A stretch of DNA of 34,345 bases. It comes from Devosia equisanguinis. GTDB taxonomy: Bacteria; Pseudomonadota; Alphaproteobacteria; Rhizobiales; Hyphomicrobiaceae. A program made the position numbers and the translations under genes. Shown piece after piece: positions 7,792 through 15,947 of the stretch. The stretch is taken from positions 1-34,345 of the forward strand of contig CAMDBL010000017.1 of the NCBI GenBank assembly GCA_945889015.1, read 5' to 3'. The notes beneath the pieces were generated by a model. The model saw nothing but the letters and a program-made list of their open reading frames with translations, was not told the origin of the DNA and did no database searches. Numbering within the stretch: position 1 is the first letter of the stretch; each line of letters opens with the position of its first letter.

Positions 7792-10134
7792 TCAGCGCCG
7801 GGGGCGGTGCTGACGCTTGTTGCGCAGCGGCGTCGACCGTCCGATCCGGTTGCCCTTCGCCAGGGAGGCATGGCCCTTGCGGCCATCCGAGAGCATCTCG
7901 AACCTGAGCGCGCCCGCACTCGGGATCGCCTCGACGAGCCGTACCTTGACCTTGTCGCCGAGGTGGTAGCCCTCGCCCGACCGAGTGCTGACGAGTGCCC
8001 GGGCGGCCTCGACGTGCTGGTAGTAGTCCTCGCCGATGGTCGAGGCAGGAATGAAGCCGTCGGCGCCCGTGCCGTCGAGGCGCACGAACAGCCCGGAGCG
8101 GGTGACACCGGCGATCCGCCCGTCGAACTCGGCGCCGACCCGATCGGCCAGATGCGTGGCAATCAGGCGGTCGACGGTCTCGCGCTCGGCCGCCATGGCG
8201 ATGCGCTCGGTGCCGGAGATCTGCTGGCAGATCTCGCCGAGACGAGGCGCATCCTCGTCGCGCAATCCGCCCGCGCCGAAACCCATCGCCGCGATCAGCG
8301 AACGGTGGACGACGAGGTCGGCATACCTGCGGATCGGCGAGGTGAAGTGCGCGTACCGCGCGAGATTCAGGCCGAAATGGCCATAGTTCTCGATGGCGTA
8401 CTCGGCCTGGGACTGCGCGCGCAGCACCACCTCGTTGACAAGCTGGGGCACGGGCTGGTCCTTGGCCGCCTCCAGGATCCGGTTGAACATCGCCGGCTTC
8501 AGCGCGCCAGAGCCGGGTGCCGGCAGCTTCAGGTCGAGCGTCTCCAGGAACTCCGCCAGCGCCGTCAGCTTCTCCTTCGAAGGCTGCGCGTGGACGCGGT
8601 AGACGACCGGACGCCGCTTCTGCTCCAGCGCCTCCGCCGCCGCGACGTTGGCCTGGATCATCATCTCCTCGATGAGACGATGCGCTGTCAGCCGCTCGGG
8701 CACGACGACGTCGGCGACGCGGCCTTGCCCGTCGAGCACGATCTTGCGCTCTGGCAGGTCGAGATCGAGCGGGCCGCGCTTGTCACGCGCCGAAGCCAGC
8801 ACAGCGTATGCAGCCCACAGCGGCTTCAGCACCGTGTCCATCAGGTGCTCGCATTTGACCGACGGGCTGCCGTCGATCGCCGCCTGCGCCTCCTGGTAGG
8901 ACAGCTTGGCGATCGAGCGCATCATGCCACGCATGAAACGATGGCCGCGCTTCTCGCCGTGGCGGTCGAACACTATGCGCACCGCGAGGCACGGCCGCCG
9001 TTCGCCCTCCCGCAACGAGCACAGATCATTGGAGATGCGCTCGGGCAGCATCGGCACGACGCGGTCGGGGAAATAGACGGAGTTGCCGCGCATGCCCGCT
9101 TCCAGGTCGAGCCGCGAGCCCGGCCGCACGTAGTGCGCGACGTCGGCGATGGCGACGATAACGATCCAGCCGCCGGGATTATTCTCGGCGGTGTCGGGCT
9201 CGGCATAGACGGCGTCGTCGTGATCGCGGGCATCCACGGGATCGATGGTGATGAGCGGTATGCCGGTCAGATCCTCGCGGCCCTCGCCCGTCAGCGCGGG
9301 GAGATCCTCCACCTCGGCCAGCACCCGGTCAGGAAACTCGTTGCGCAGGCCATGTGCGTGGATGGCGATCAGGCTGATCTGGCGCTGGTCGTCGGGGTTG
9401 CCGAGCGCTTCTACGACGCGCGCCTGCGGAACCCCGTATCTGCCGGAACGGCCGAGATCGAAGCGGACGAGATCGCCGTTGCCGGCCCCGCCCTCGTCGC
9501 CGGGTTGGATCGTCCAGGAGCGCAGCTCCTTGCGGTCGATCGGCTCGATCGTCCCACCACCGCGCGCCGCCTTGCGGAAGATGCCGAGCAGCCGTCCGCG
9601 CTCGCGCGGCAGCCGCTTGATGGCGCGCGCCTCGAAGCGGTAGCCCTCGACATCCTCGCCGTCCAGACGGGTGACGCGGGCGAGCACGCGATCACCGACT
9701 CCGGGCGGGCGGCCCGCGTCGTCGTCGGCCTTGTGGGAAGGCAACAGCAGAATGCGCGGACGTTCGCCGTCCTTGTGGTCCCAGGTGATCGGCGCCGCGA
9801 TCAGGTCGCCGTCGTCGTCGCGGCCGACGATCTCCAGCACGCCGACCGGCGGCAGTCCGCCGGTCTCGCGCAACTCCTTGCGGTTGCCGGAGATGGAGCC
9901 GTCCTCCACCATGTCACCGAGGAGCTTCTTCAATGCGATGCGGTCACCGCCCTTGATGCCGAAAGCGCGCGCGATCTCCCGCTTGCCGACCTTCTCGCTC
10001 GAGCCGCGCACGAACTCCAGGATCTGCTCGCGGCTCGGCAGCGCGCCCGGTGTGACGTGCGAGGCCCGGTGCGCCGGCTGGCCGGACCCGCGCCCCGCCT
10101 TCGATCCTGATTTCGGTCTCGGCGGTTTCGTCAT
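7792..10134 (-). CDS. rnr: Ribonuclease R
   Basis: This 780-residue 3'-to-5' exoribonuclease of the RNase II/R (RNB) family degrades structured RNA. Order of parts: a basic N-terminus and helix-turn-helix-like segment (about 35-90), cold-shock-like OB folds (about 95-250), and the RNB catalytic domain from about 280 with TIDPVDARDHDDAVYA (acidic metal ligands at about residues 298-307). A C-terminal S1 domain has GRIAGVTRSGLFVRL and DGFIPASTIGEDYY, then a short basic tail ending in KRQHRPRR. The ATG at 10134 has GAGGAGG 9 nt upstream. It lies 41 bp downstream of topA on the same strand and is probably co-transcribed with it, an order common in Hyphomicrobiales. Length and motifs are normal for the family. 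Confidence 0.97.
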   Translation of the reverse strand: MTKPPRPKSGSKAGRGSGQPAHRASHVTPGALPSREQILEFVRGSSEKVGKREIARAFGIKGGDRIALKKLLGDMVEDGSISGNRKELRETGGLPPVGVLEIVGRDDDGDLIAAPITWDHKDGERPRILLLPSHKADDDAGRPPGVGDRVLARVTRLDGEDVEGYRFEARAIKRLPRERGRLLGIFRKAARGGGTIEPIDRKELRSWTIQPGDEGGAGNGDLVRFDLGRSGRYGVPQARVVEALGNPDDQRQISLIAIHAHGLRNEFPDRVLAEVEDLPALTGEGREDLTGIPLITIDPVDARDHDDAVYAEPDTAENNPGGWIVIVAIADVAHYVRPGSRLDLEAGMRGNSVYFPDRVVPMLPERISNDLCSLREGERRPCLAVRIVFDRHGEKRGHRFMRGMMRSIAKLSYQEAQAAIDGSPSVKCEHLMDTVLKPLWAAYAVLASARDKRGPLDLDLPERKIVLDGQGRVADVVVPERLTAHRLIEEMMIQANVAAAEALEQKRRPVVYRVHAQPSKEKLTALAEFLETLDLKLPAPGSGALKPAMFNRILEAAKDQPVPQLVNEVVLRAQSQAEYAIENYGHFGLNLARYAHFTSPIRRYADLVVHRSLIAAMGFGAGGLRDEDAPRLGEICQQISGTERIAMAAERETVDRLIATHLADRVGAEFDGRIAGVTRSGLFVRLDGTGADGFIPASTIGEDYYQHVEAARALVSTRSGEGYHLGDKVKVRLVEAIPSAGALRFEMLSDGRKGHASLAKGNRIGRSTPLRNKRQHRPRR

Positions 10135-10175
10135 TCCGGCGGCCTCCTCGCCGCTCGCTCGTCTCTGCCTCGCCG

Positions 10176-12884
10176 TCAGTCGGCGTCGCTGTCGACGGTC
10201 GCCTTGGCGGGCGCAGTCGCCTTCGCTTTCTTCGGCTTCGTCTCGCCTTCTCCACCCGCCTTCGCCTTCGCCTTGGCTGCCGGCTTCGGTTTGGTGGGCG
10301 CCTTCGCCGCCGGCTTGGTCTTGGCCTTGGTCTTCTTGCCGCCGCCCTTGGCGATCCGCTCCTCGAGCAGCGCCAAGGCCTCCTCCAGCGTCACGTCCGT
10401 CGGCTCCTTGCCCTTGGGGACGTTGGCGTAGACCTTGTTGTGGGCGATGTAGGGTCCATAGCGTCCGTTCAAGACCTCGATCTTGCCGCCGGCGGCAGGA
10501 TGCTCGCCGAGATCCTTGAGGATCTGCTTCTGGGCCGCCTGTCCGAACCGCTTGCCGCCGCCCGCCCGCTTCTCCGCGAGCAGCGTCACCGCGCGGTTCA
10601 GCCCGACCTCGAACACCTCGTCGATGCCGGCGAGGTTGGCGTAGGTGCCGTCATGAAGGATGAACGGGCCATAGCGGCCGAGCCCCGCCGTGATCGGTGT
10701 CTTTGTCTCGGGATGCTCGCCGACGAGGCGCGGCAGGTTCAGCAGCAGCAGCGCCTTCTCCAGGTCGATCGTATTGGCGTCCCAGCCCTTCGGCAGCGAG
10801 GAGCGCTTCGGCTTCTCGTCGTCGTAGTCCTTGGCCTCGCCGAGTTGTACGTAAGTCCCGAACCGGCCCTTGCGCAGCGTGACGTTGAAGCCGGTGTCGG
10901 GATCGATGCCGAGCAGCTTGCCGTCGGCGCCGATCGCCTCCGCGCCCTCCTCGCCGGGCGTGATCGTGAGCTGGCGGGTATAGCGGCACTCCGGATAGTT
11001 GCCGCAGCCGACGAATGGGCCGAACTTGCTGGGCTTGAGGCTCAGACGCCCGTTGCCGCATACCGGGCAGGTGCGGGGATCGCCACCGTCCGCCTTGGCG
11101 GGAAAGATGTGCGGCCCGAGCATCTCGTTCAGCGCTTCCATCACCTCGCCGACGCGCAACTCCTTGATGTCGTCGACGGCCTTGATGAAGTCGGTCCAGA
11201 AATCGCGCAGCACGATCTTGTACTGCAGCTTGTCGTCGGAGATGAGGTCGAGCTTCTCCTCGAGGTCGGCGGTGAAGTCGTACTCGACATAGCGCTTGAA
11301 GAATCCCTTGAGGAAGCCTGTGACGAGCCGCCCCTTATCTTGGGGAATGAGCCGCTTCTTGTCGACTTTGACATAGTCGCGGTCCTCGAGCGTGGCGAGG
11401 GTCGAGGCGTAGGTGGACGGCCGGCCGATGCCGAGTTCCTCCATGCGCTTGACGAGCGAGGACTCCGAGTAGCGTGGCGGCGGCTCGGTGAAGTGCTGGC
11501 TGGCGTCGATGCCCTTGTCGCTGAGGTGATCATTCTGGGCGAGCGGCGGCAGCCGGCGGCTCTCCTCGTCCTCGTCGTCCTTGCCTTCCTCATAGAGCTT
11601 GAGGAAGCCGTCGAAGACGACAACCGAGCCGGTGGCACGCAAGCCGTAGCTCTTGCCGTCACGCCCCTTGACCGCGATCTCGGCGGTGGTCTGCTCGAGT
11701 TCGGCCGACGCCATCTGGCTCGCGACGGCGCGCTTCCAGATCAGCTCGTAGAGGCGGGCCTGCTCGCGGTCGACGTAGCGTGCGACCTCCTCGGGCTTGC
11801 GCCGCACGTCGGTCGGCCGCACGGCCTCGTGCGCTTCCTGCGCGTTCTTGGCCTTGGTCTTGTACTCGCGCACGGCCGCCGGCACATAACGCGGGCCGAA
11901 GTCCTCCGCGACCTCCTTGCGGATCGCCTCGATCGCCTCGGGCACGATGTCGATGCCGTCGGTTCGCATGTAGGTGATGAGGCCGACGGTCTCGCCGTCG
12001 AGATCGACACCTTCGTACAAGCGCTGGGCCAGCTGCATGGTGTTCTTGGCGGAGAAGCCGAGCTTGCGCGAGGCTTCCTGCTGCAGCGTCGAAGTGTTGA
12101 AGGGTGCGGCCGGGTTGCGGCGCACGGCCTTCTTGTCGACGCTCGCGACGCGGAACTCGCCCTTCTCGATCGCCGCCTTGATGGCGTTGGCCGAGGCGCC
12201 GTCCTTGATATCGAACTTCTTCAGCAGCGTGCCGTCGATCGCCGTCAGGCGGGCGCGGACGTCCTCGCCCTTGGCGGTGGCGAGCGCCGCCTCGATGGTC
12301 CAGAATTCCTCGCTCTTGAACGCCTCGATCTCCTCCTCCCGGTCGCACACGAGGCGCAACGCCACCGATTGCACCCGGCCGGCCGAGCGCGAACCGGGCA
12401 GCTTGCGCCAGAGCACCGGCGACAGCGTGAAGCCGACGAGATAGTCCAGCGCCCGGCGGGCGAGATAGGCCGAGACCAACGGCTCATCGATCTGGCGGGG
12501 CGCCGCCATCGCGGCGAGGATCGCCTGCTTGGTGATGGCGTTGAACGCCACCCGCTCGACGATCATGCCCTTCTTGATCGCCTTCTTGTCGGTCAGGATC
12601 TGCAGGAGATGCCAAGAGATGGCCTCCCCCTCGCGATCGGGGTCGGTCGCCAGTATCAGCTTGTCGGCGCCCTTCACGGCCTCGGTGATCTCACGCATCA
12701 CCTTCTTGGAGCGGTCGTCGTCGACCTCCCAGTGCATGGTGAAGTCGTTGTCGGGCTCCACCGAGCCGTCCTTGGCTGGCAGATCCCGCACATGGCCGTA
12801 GGAGGCCAGAACCTTGAACTCGGAACCCAGGTACTTGTTGATGGTCTTCGCTTTGGCGGGCGATTCGACGATGACGACGTTCAT
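10176..12884 (-). CDS. topA: DNA topoisomerase I (type IA)
   Basis: A 902-residue enzyme that relaxes negatively supercoiled DNA through a transient 5'-phosphotyrosine bond. The Toprim domain opens with VIVESPAKAKTI (Glu7) and has the metal-binding DPDREGEAISWH (Asp81, Asp83, Glu85). The catalytic tyrosine is Tyr305 in GLITYMRTDG. The region after about residue 600 holds a four-cysteine zinc motif (CPVCGNG, then GCGNYPECRYTR) and repeated topoisomerase C-terminal modules with RYGPFI/RYGPYI patterns. The last 60 or so residues are a lysine/alanine/proline-rich tail, usual in alphaproteobacterial TopA and probably DNA-contacting. The ATG begins the conserved protein exactly; no strong ribosome site is visible. 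rnr follows after 41 bp. Upstream, 253 bp separates it from a small divergent ORF. Confidence 0.98.
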   Translation of the reverse strand: MNVVIVESPAKAKTINKYLGSEFKVLASYGHVRDLPAKDGSVEPDNDFTMHWEVDDDRSKKVMREITEAVKGADKLILATDPDREGEAISWHLLQILTDKKAIKKGMIVERVAFNAITKQAILAAMAAPRQIDEPLVSAYLARRALDYLVGFTLSPVLWRKLPGSRSAGRVQSVALRLVCDREEEIEAFKSEEFWTIEAALATAKGEDVRARLTAIDGTLLKKFDIKDGASANAIKAAIEKGEFRVASVDKKAVRRNPAAPFNTSTLQQEASRKLGFSAKNTMQLAQRLYEGVDLDGETVGLITYMRTDGIDIVPEAIEAIRKEVAEDFGPRYVPAAVREYKTKAKNAQEAHEAVRPTDVRRKPEEVARYVDREQARLYELIWKRAVASQMASAELEQTTAEIAVKGRDGKSYGLRATGSVVVFDGFLKLYEEGKDDEDEESRRLPPLAQNDHLSDKGIDASQHFTEPPPRYSESSLVKRMEELGIGRPSTYASTLATLEDRDYVKVDKKRLIPQDKGRLVTGFLKGFFKRYVEYDFTADLEEKLDLISDDKLQYKIVLRDFWTDFIKAVDDIKELRVGEVMEALNEMLGPHIFPAKADGGDPRTCPVCGNGRLSLKPSKFGPFVGCGNYPECRYTRQLTITPGEEGAEAIGADGKLLGIDPDTGFNVTLRKGRFGTYVQLGEAKDYDDEKPKRSSLPKGWDANTIDLEKALLLLNLPRLVGEHPETKTPITAGLGRYGPFILHDGTYANLAGIDEVFEVGLNRAVTLLAEKRAGGGKRFGQAAQKQILKDLGEHPAAGGKIEVLNGRYGPYIAHNKVYANVPKGKEPTDVTLEEALALLEERIAKGGGKKTKAKTKPAAKAPTKPKPAAKAKAKAGGEGETKPKKAKATAPAKATVDSDAD

Positions 12885-13062
12885 TCGTTCACTTTCAAAA
12901 GCTCAGAAAAGGCGCGCCGGGCGGTCATTCGTGGCGGCGAGCGGCGCCGGCAGCACGGAAAGCGGGCACGGCCTCGAAGGCGGCGAGAACATGGGTGATG
13001 GCTCTCGTCCTGTCAAACCGCACGCGCGATCAGCAGACTCCACCGATTAATGGTTGTATTAT

Positions 13063-13085
13063 GCATATCGGTAGTTGCGATATGC
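13063..13085. promoter_or_regulatory. Perfect inverted repeat in AT-rich topA upstream region, operator-like
   Basis: GCATATCG (13063-13070), a seven-base spacer, then CGATATGC (13078-13085). The arms match perfectly. It stands in an unusually AT-rich patch of otherwise GC-rich DNA, 178 bp upstream of topA and 52 bp upstream of the small plus-strand ORF. An overlapping TATTAT (13057-13062) resembles a plus-strand -10 box but lacks a convincing -35 box. The arrangement suits a dimeric regulator; which gene it serves is unknown. Confidence 0.45.
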
Positions 13086-13137
13086 TGATTGCGATGATAG
13101 GTGTGCCGTCAGCTCTGGATTGAACAGGTTTGAGGCC

Positions 13138-13377
13138 ATGTCGAAGCGCGCCACCTCCCTCTCAAGATGTCTCGTCCAAACGGGGGCTGAAATCCGCTTG
13201 CCCGTGGCGCCACGCGCAGCTGCCATGGCGTCTCTGAGCGCGGATCGCCTCGCTTATGTGGCCGATCTCATCGCGGAGTTGGAGGACATGGCCGGCAAGG
13301 CTGGCCACCAGCGGCTGGCAGCCCTGCTGGCGCAGGCAGGCGCCGAGGCCCGGCTTCAACTGGCCGCGACGGGCTGA
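13138..13377 (+). CDS. Small hypothetical protein
   Basis: Up to 79 residues from the ATG at 13138 (GAGG about 5 nt upstream), or 50 residues from a second ATG at 13225. The C-terminal 50 residues (LSADRLAYVADLIAELEDMA and then LAALLAQAGAEARLQ) form two amphipathic helices and recall small uncharacterised alphaproteobacterial proteins with a DRLAYVADLI-like motif; this is recollection, not a search. The first 30 residues are less convincing, so the shorter start is a real alternative. There is no signal peptide or membrane helix. It lies alone on the plus strand inside the minus-strand topA-dprA block and its stop is 23 bp from the convergent dprA stop. Its promoter could involve the inverted repeat at 13063-13085. 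Confidence 0.5.
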   Translation: MSKRATSLSRCLVQTGAEIRLPVAPRAAAMASLSADRLAYVADLIAELEDMAGKAGHQRLAALLAQAGAEARLQLAATG

Positions 13378-13400
13378 TTCGGCCCACGTCACGACCAGCG

Positions 13401-14588
13401 TCATGGCTCCGGCCGATCCACCCGCAGCGACACCAGCTGATGGCCGTGATGCTCGATGCGGCCAGCGAGATCGAGCTCCATCAGCACGAGGCGCGCCGCC
13501 CTGATCGGGAGGCCGGCCGCCCGGGCAATCTCGTCGACGTCCACCGGCGCTGGGCCAAGCGCTTCCAGCACCGCGACGCGATCCTGCTGGCCGAGCAGTG
13601 GCGGCGGCTGCGGCTTGAGCTCCAGTGCCGCGGAATCTCTATGCACCCCCTCTCGCGCCATGGCGATCCCCGACATTGGACGCAACGCGGCAATGATGTC
13701 GCCCGGCTCGGTCACGAGCGTCGCGCCCTGCTTGAGCAGATCGTTGGTGCCGGCCGCGCGCGGATCGAGCGGGTGTCCGGGGATGGCGAACACTTCGCGG
13801 TTATCGTCGCGGGCGAAGCGCGCCGTGATCAGCGTTCCCGAGCGCCGCGCCGCCTCGACCACCAGCACGCCCAGCGAGATGCCGGCGATGAGACGATTGC
13901 GGCGGGGAAAGTCCTGGCCGCGGGGGCGGAACCCCGGCGGCTGATCCGAGACGAGACATCCACGCTCGCCGATGGTCGCCTGCAGCTCCGCATGCTCCGG
14001 GGGATAGATGATGTCGACACCGCCCGCCACCACGGCCACCGTCCCCGTCGCTATCGACGCCTCATGCGCAGCGCCGTCGATGCCGCGCGCCAGCCCCGAG
14101 ACGATGGCGTAGCCCGCTTCGCCGAGCTCGCGCGCGAACTGCCGGGCGAGCTTCTGACCCGCCGCCGAGCTCTGCCGTGAGCCGACAATGCCGAGGCTGC
14201 TTCGCGAGAGCAGTTCCCGCCGGCCCTTCACGTAGATCAGCGGCGGTGGTGCCTCGATGCTGGCGAGCGCGCGGGGAAAGCCCGGCTCGATAGTGAAAAT
14301 GGGCTCGGCACCTGTCGCTGCGGCCGCCTCCAGCTCCGCCTCGGCGTGGTCGCGGCTGCAGATGCGGATGGGGCGGCCGCGCCCGCCACGCTTCGACAGC
14401 TCGGGCAAGGCCTCCAGCGCGGTCTGCGCACCCCCGTAGTGGTTGATGAGCTCGCGGAAGGTGGTCGGCCCGACGTTCTCGGACCGGATCAGCCGGAGAC
14501 AAGCCAGACGCTCCGCCGGGCCGAGCCGCGCCACAGGAAGGGGCGCTGCGGCGAACAGATCGGACGCGTCAGGCCTTGTCCTTGGCAC
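13401..14588 (-). CDS. dprA: DNA processing protein DprA
   Basis: A 395-residue single-strand DNA-binding protein that protects incoming DNA and loads RecA during natural transformation; it is also widespread in bacteria not known to be competent. The Rossmann-like core shows [16 protein letters not shown] (Gly-Ser-Arg at 136-138), [12 protein letters not shown] (164-175), [12 protein letters not shown] (227-238), [13 protein letters not shown], then [14 protein letters not shown]. An N-terminal SAM-like helical region (about 25-60) and a C-terminal winged-helix segment (about 325-385, with [15 protein letters not shown]) complete the architecture. The start is GTG at 14586-14588, which overlaps the end of plsY by 20 bp, implying translational coupling. 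All key family residues are present. Confidence 0.96.
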   Translation of the reverse strand: MPRTRPDASDLFAAAPLPVARLGPAERLACLRLIRSENVGPTTFRELINHYGGAQTALEALPELSKRGGRGRPIRICSRDHAEAELEAAAATGAEPIFTIEPGFPRALASIEAPPPLIYVKGRRELLSRSSLGIVGSRQSSAAGQKLARQFARELGEAGYAIVSGLARGIDGAAHEASIATGTVAVVAGGVDIIYPPEHAELQATIGERGCLVSDQPPGFRPRGQDFPRRNRLIAGISLGVLVVEAARRSGTLITARFARDDNREVFAIPGHPLDPRAAGTNDLLKQGATLVTEPGDIIAALRPMSGIAMAREGVHRDSAALELKPQPPPLLGQQDRVAVLEALGPAPVDVDEIARAAGLPIRAARLVLMELDLAGRIEHHGHQLVSLRVDRPEP

Positions 14589-15195
14589 CGATTTTTGGCT
14601 CCGTTCCAGCCATCAGGCGGGTGATGTTGGCGTGGTGTTTCCAGATTAGCAGCGTGGAGAGGATCGCCCCGAGCAGCGCGACCTCGGGCGCGCCCAGCGC
14701 GAACGCGGCGACCGGCACGACGACGCTCGCGACGAGTGCGGACAGCGAGGAGATGCGCGTCACTACGGCGATCAACACCCAGACGGCACAGAACAGCAGC
14801 GCCAGCTTCCAGGCGATCCCGATCAGCACGCCGATGTAGGTGGCGACACCCTTGCCGCCCTTGAAGCCGAGCCAGACCGGAAAGATGTGGCCGAGAAACG
14901 CCCCGAGACCGGCGGCGAGGCTACAAACGATCGCAAGGCCTGCCGGTATCCCGATCACCCGCTCGGCCAGCAGCACCGCCGCCGTGCCTTTCAGGGCGTC
15001 GAGCAGCAACGTCGCGGCGGCCAGCCCCTTGTTGCCGGTGCGCAGCACGTTGGTGGCGCCGATGTTCCCCGAACCGACCTTGCGGATATCGCCAAGGCCA
15101 GCCGCGCGTGTCAGCAGCAGCCCGAACGGAATCGAGCCGAGCAGGTAGCCGAGACCGAAAGCAAGCAGCACCGGCAAATAGAACGAGCCGTTCAT
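14569..15195 (-). CDS. plsY: Acyl-phosphate glycerol-3-phosphate acyltransferase
   Basis: A 208-residue inner-membrane enzyme that transfers acyl groups from acyl-phosphate to glycerol-3-phosphate, the first acylation of phospholipid synthesis; it normally works with PlsX, which is not in the window. Conserved cytoplasmic-loop motifs are present: [13 protein letters not shown] near the start, [17 protein letters not shown] around residues 35-51, [18 protein letters not shown] around 100-118 and [14 protein letters not shown] near the C-terminus. About five hydrophobic helices are visible. The ATG at 15195 matches the family start; its GGAGG-like ribosome site lies inside a palindromic repeat immediately upstream. 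The gene overlaps dprA by 20 bp. Confidence 0.97.
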   Translation of the reverse strand: MNGSFYLPVLLAFGLGYLLGSIPFGLLLTRAAGLGDIRKVGSGNIGATNVLRTGNKGLAAATLLLDALKGTAAVLLAERVIGIPAGLAIVCSLAAGLGAFLGHIFPVWLGFKGGKGVATYIGVLIGIAWKLALLFCAVWVLIAVVTRISSLSALVASVVVPVAAFALGAPEVALLGAILSTLLIWKHHANITRLMAGTEPKIGAKDKA

Positions 15196-15205
15196 AGCCG
15201 CGCGT

Positions 15206-15243
15206 CCCCCCTCCCCCAAGCGGTGAGGGGATGGGGGTGGGGC
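15206..15243. repeat. REP-like GC palindrome overlapping the plsY ribosome site
   Basis: CCCCTCCCC (15208-15216) pairs with GGGGATGGGG (15227-15236) with one bulged base, around a loop containing AAGCGG; further G follow to 15243. It looks like the short repeated palindromes scattered between alphaproteobacterial genes. In the mRNA orientation the GGGGGAGGGGGG arm ends 10 nt before the plsY ATG and contains its only Shine-Dalgarno-like sequence. A similar CCCCTCCCC hairpin lies at 31138-31160. Confidence 0.5.
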
Positions 15244-15348
15244 GCGTAACCACAAACCCAGGCCGCTCTGCCGATCCGCACCTTTTCCACCCGGATGGAA
15301 ATGCTATCGCATACCATAGCTACCCCCAACCCTAGGCCCTCCGCGCGT

Positions 15349-15364
15349 CATGGCCCTGGCCATG
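15349..15364. repeat. Short perfect palindrome in the VOC-plsY gap
   Basis: CATGGCC-CT-GGCCATG, perfect seven-base arms with a two-base spacer, 61 nt downstream of the VOC gene stop. No T-tract follows on the minus strand. It may be a remnant of a repeated extragenic element or a processing hairpin. The rest of the 229-bp gap shows only the GC palindrome next to plsY. Confidence 0.35.
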
Positions 15365-15424
15365 CTCCGCATGGACGGGGAGGTAGACACGGTCCTGCTC
15401 CACGCCAACGGAACATATGAGAGC

Positions 15425-15853
15425 TTACGGCTTAGCTCCAGCCTTCGGCGCCTTGTAACCCTCCGTCAACGGCCAACCCGTGGTATTGATGTCGAAGATG
15501 ATGCCGCTCGGATCCTTGAACTTGCGCTCGAAGCCTTCCTCGCCCTCTTTCCCGAGATCGAAGAAGAACTCTCCGCCCGCCGCCTCGATGTCCTTGCGCG
15601 CCTCACCCAGATCATCGACCACGAAGCCGAAGTGATGCGGGCCGGCGAAGCCCTTGGCGTCGTCGAGCCCCGAGCCTTCCTTACCCTTGTATTGCAGCAA
15701 GGCGAGGTTGACGACGCCGTCGCTCAGATAGCAGCGGAACGCGGTCGGCCCCTCGGAGACGGGGGTGCGCTGCATGCCGAAGGCCCGGGCGTAGAACTGG
15801 GCGGTTTGCTCGATGTCCTTCACCGACAACGCGATGTGGCGCAGCTTGGCCAT
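15425..15853 (-). CDS. VOC (glyoxalase/bleomycin resistance) family protein
   Basis: A 142-residue single-module vicinal-oxygen-chelate protein with paired beta-alpha-beta-beta-beta repeats. Visible features are MAKLRHIALSVKDIEQTAQF (first metal-ligand candidate His6), GPHHFGFVVDDLGEAR opening the second repeat, and FKDPSGIIFDINTTGWPL at the end, where family members place a metal-ligand acidic residue. The ATG at 15853 has GAGGAG 6 nt upstream. Members of the family include lactoylglutathione lyases, dioxygenases and resistance proteins; nothing here fixes the substrate. It sits between the dihydroorotase-like gene and plsY, 94 bp from the former, interrupting an otherwise familiar gene order. 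Confidence 0.85.
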   Translation of the reverse strand: MAKLRHIALSVKDIEQTAQFYARAFGMQRTPVSEGPTAFRCYLSDGVVNLALLQYKGKEGSGLDDAKGFAGPHHFGFVVDDLGEARKDIEAAGGEFFFDLGKEGEEGFERKFKDPSGIIFDINTTGWPLTEGYKAPKAGAKP

Positions 15854-15947
15854 GGCGGTCTCCTCGGACGTCTTATGATCTACCGACACGGGAACAGCTG
15901 TCGCAAGCCCTGTCAACGTCCCCGGTTGCTGAGCCGGGTTGCGTCCC

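Noticed and set aside
7783-10110. Very long open frame on the plus strand opposite rnr
   Set aside because: High-GC antisense artefact: the minus strand encodes a complete RNase R with all motifs, while the plus-strand translation is Arg/Ala/His/Asp-rich and shows no fold or family pattern. The same applies to the long frame at 10440-12998 opposite topA.
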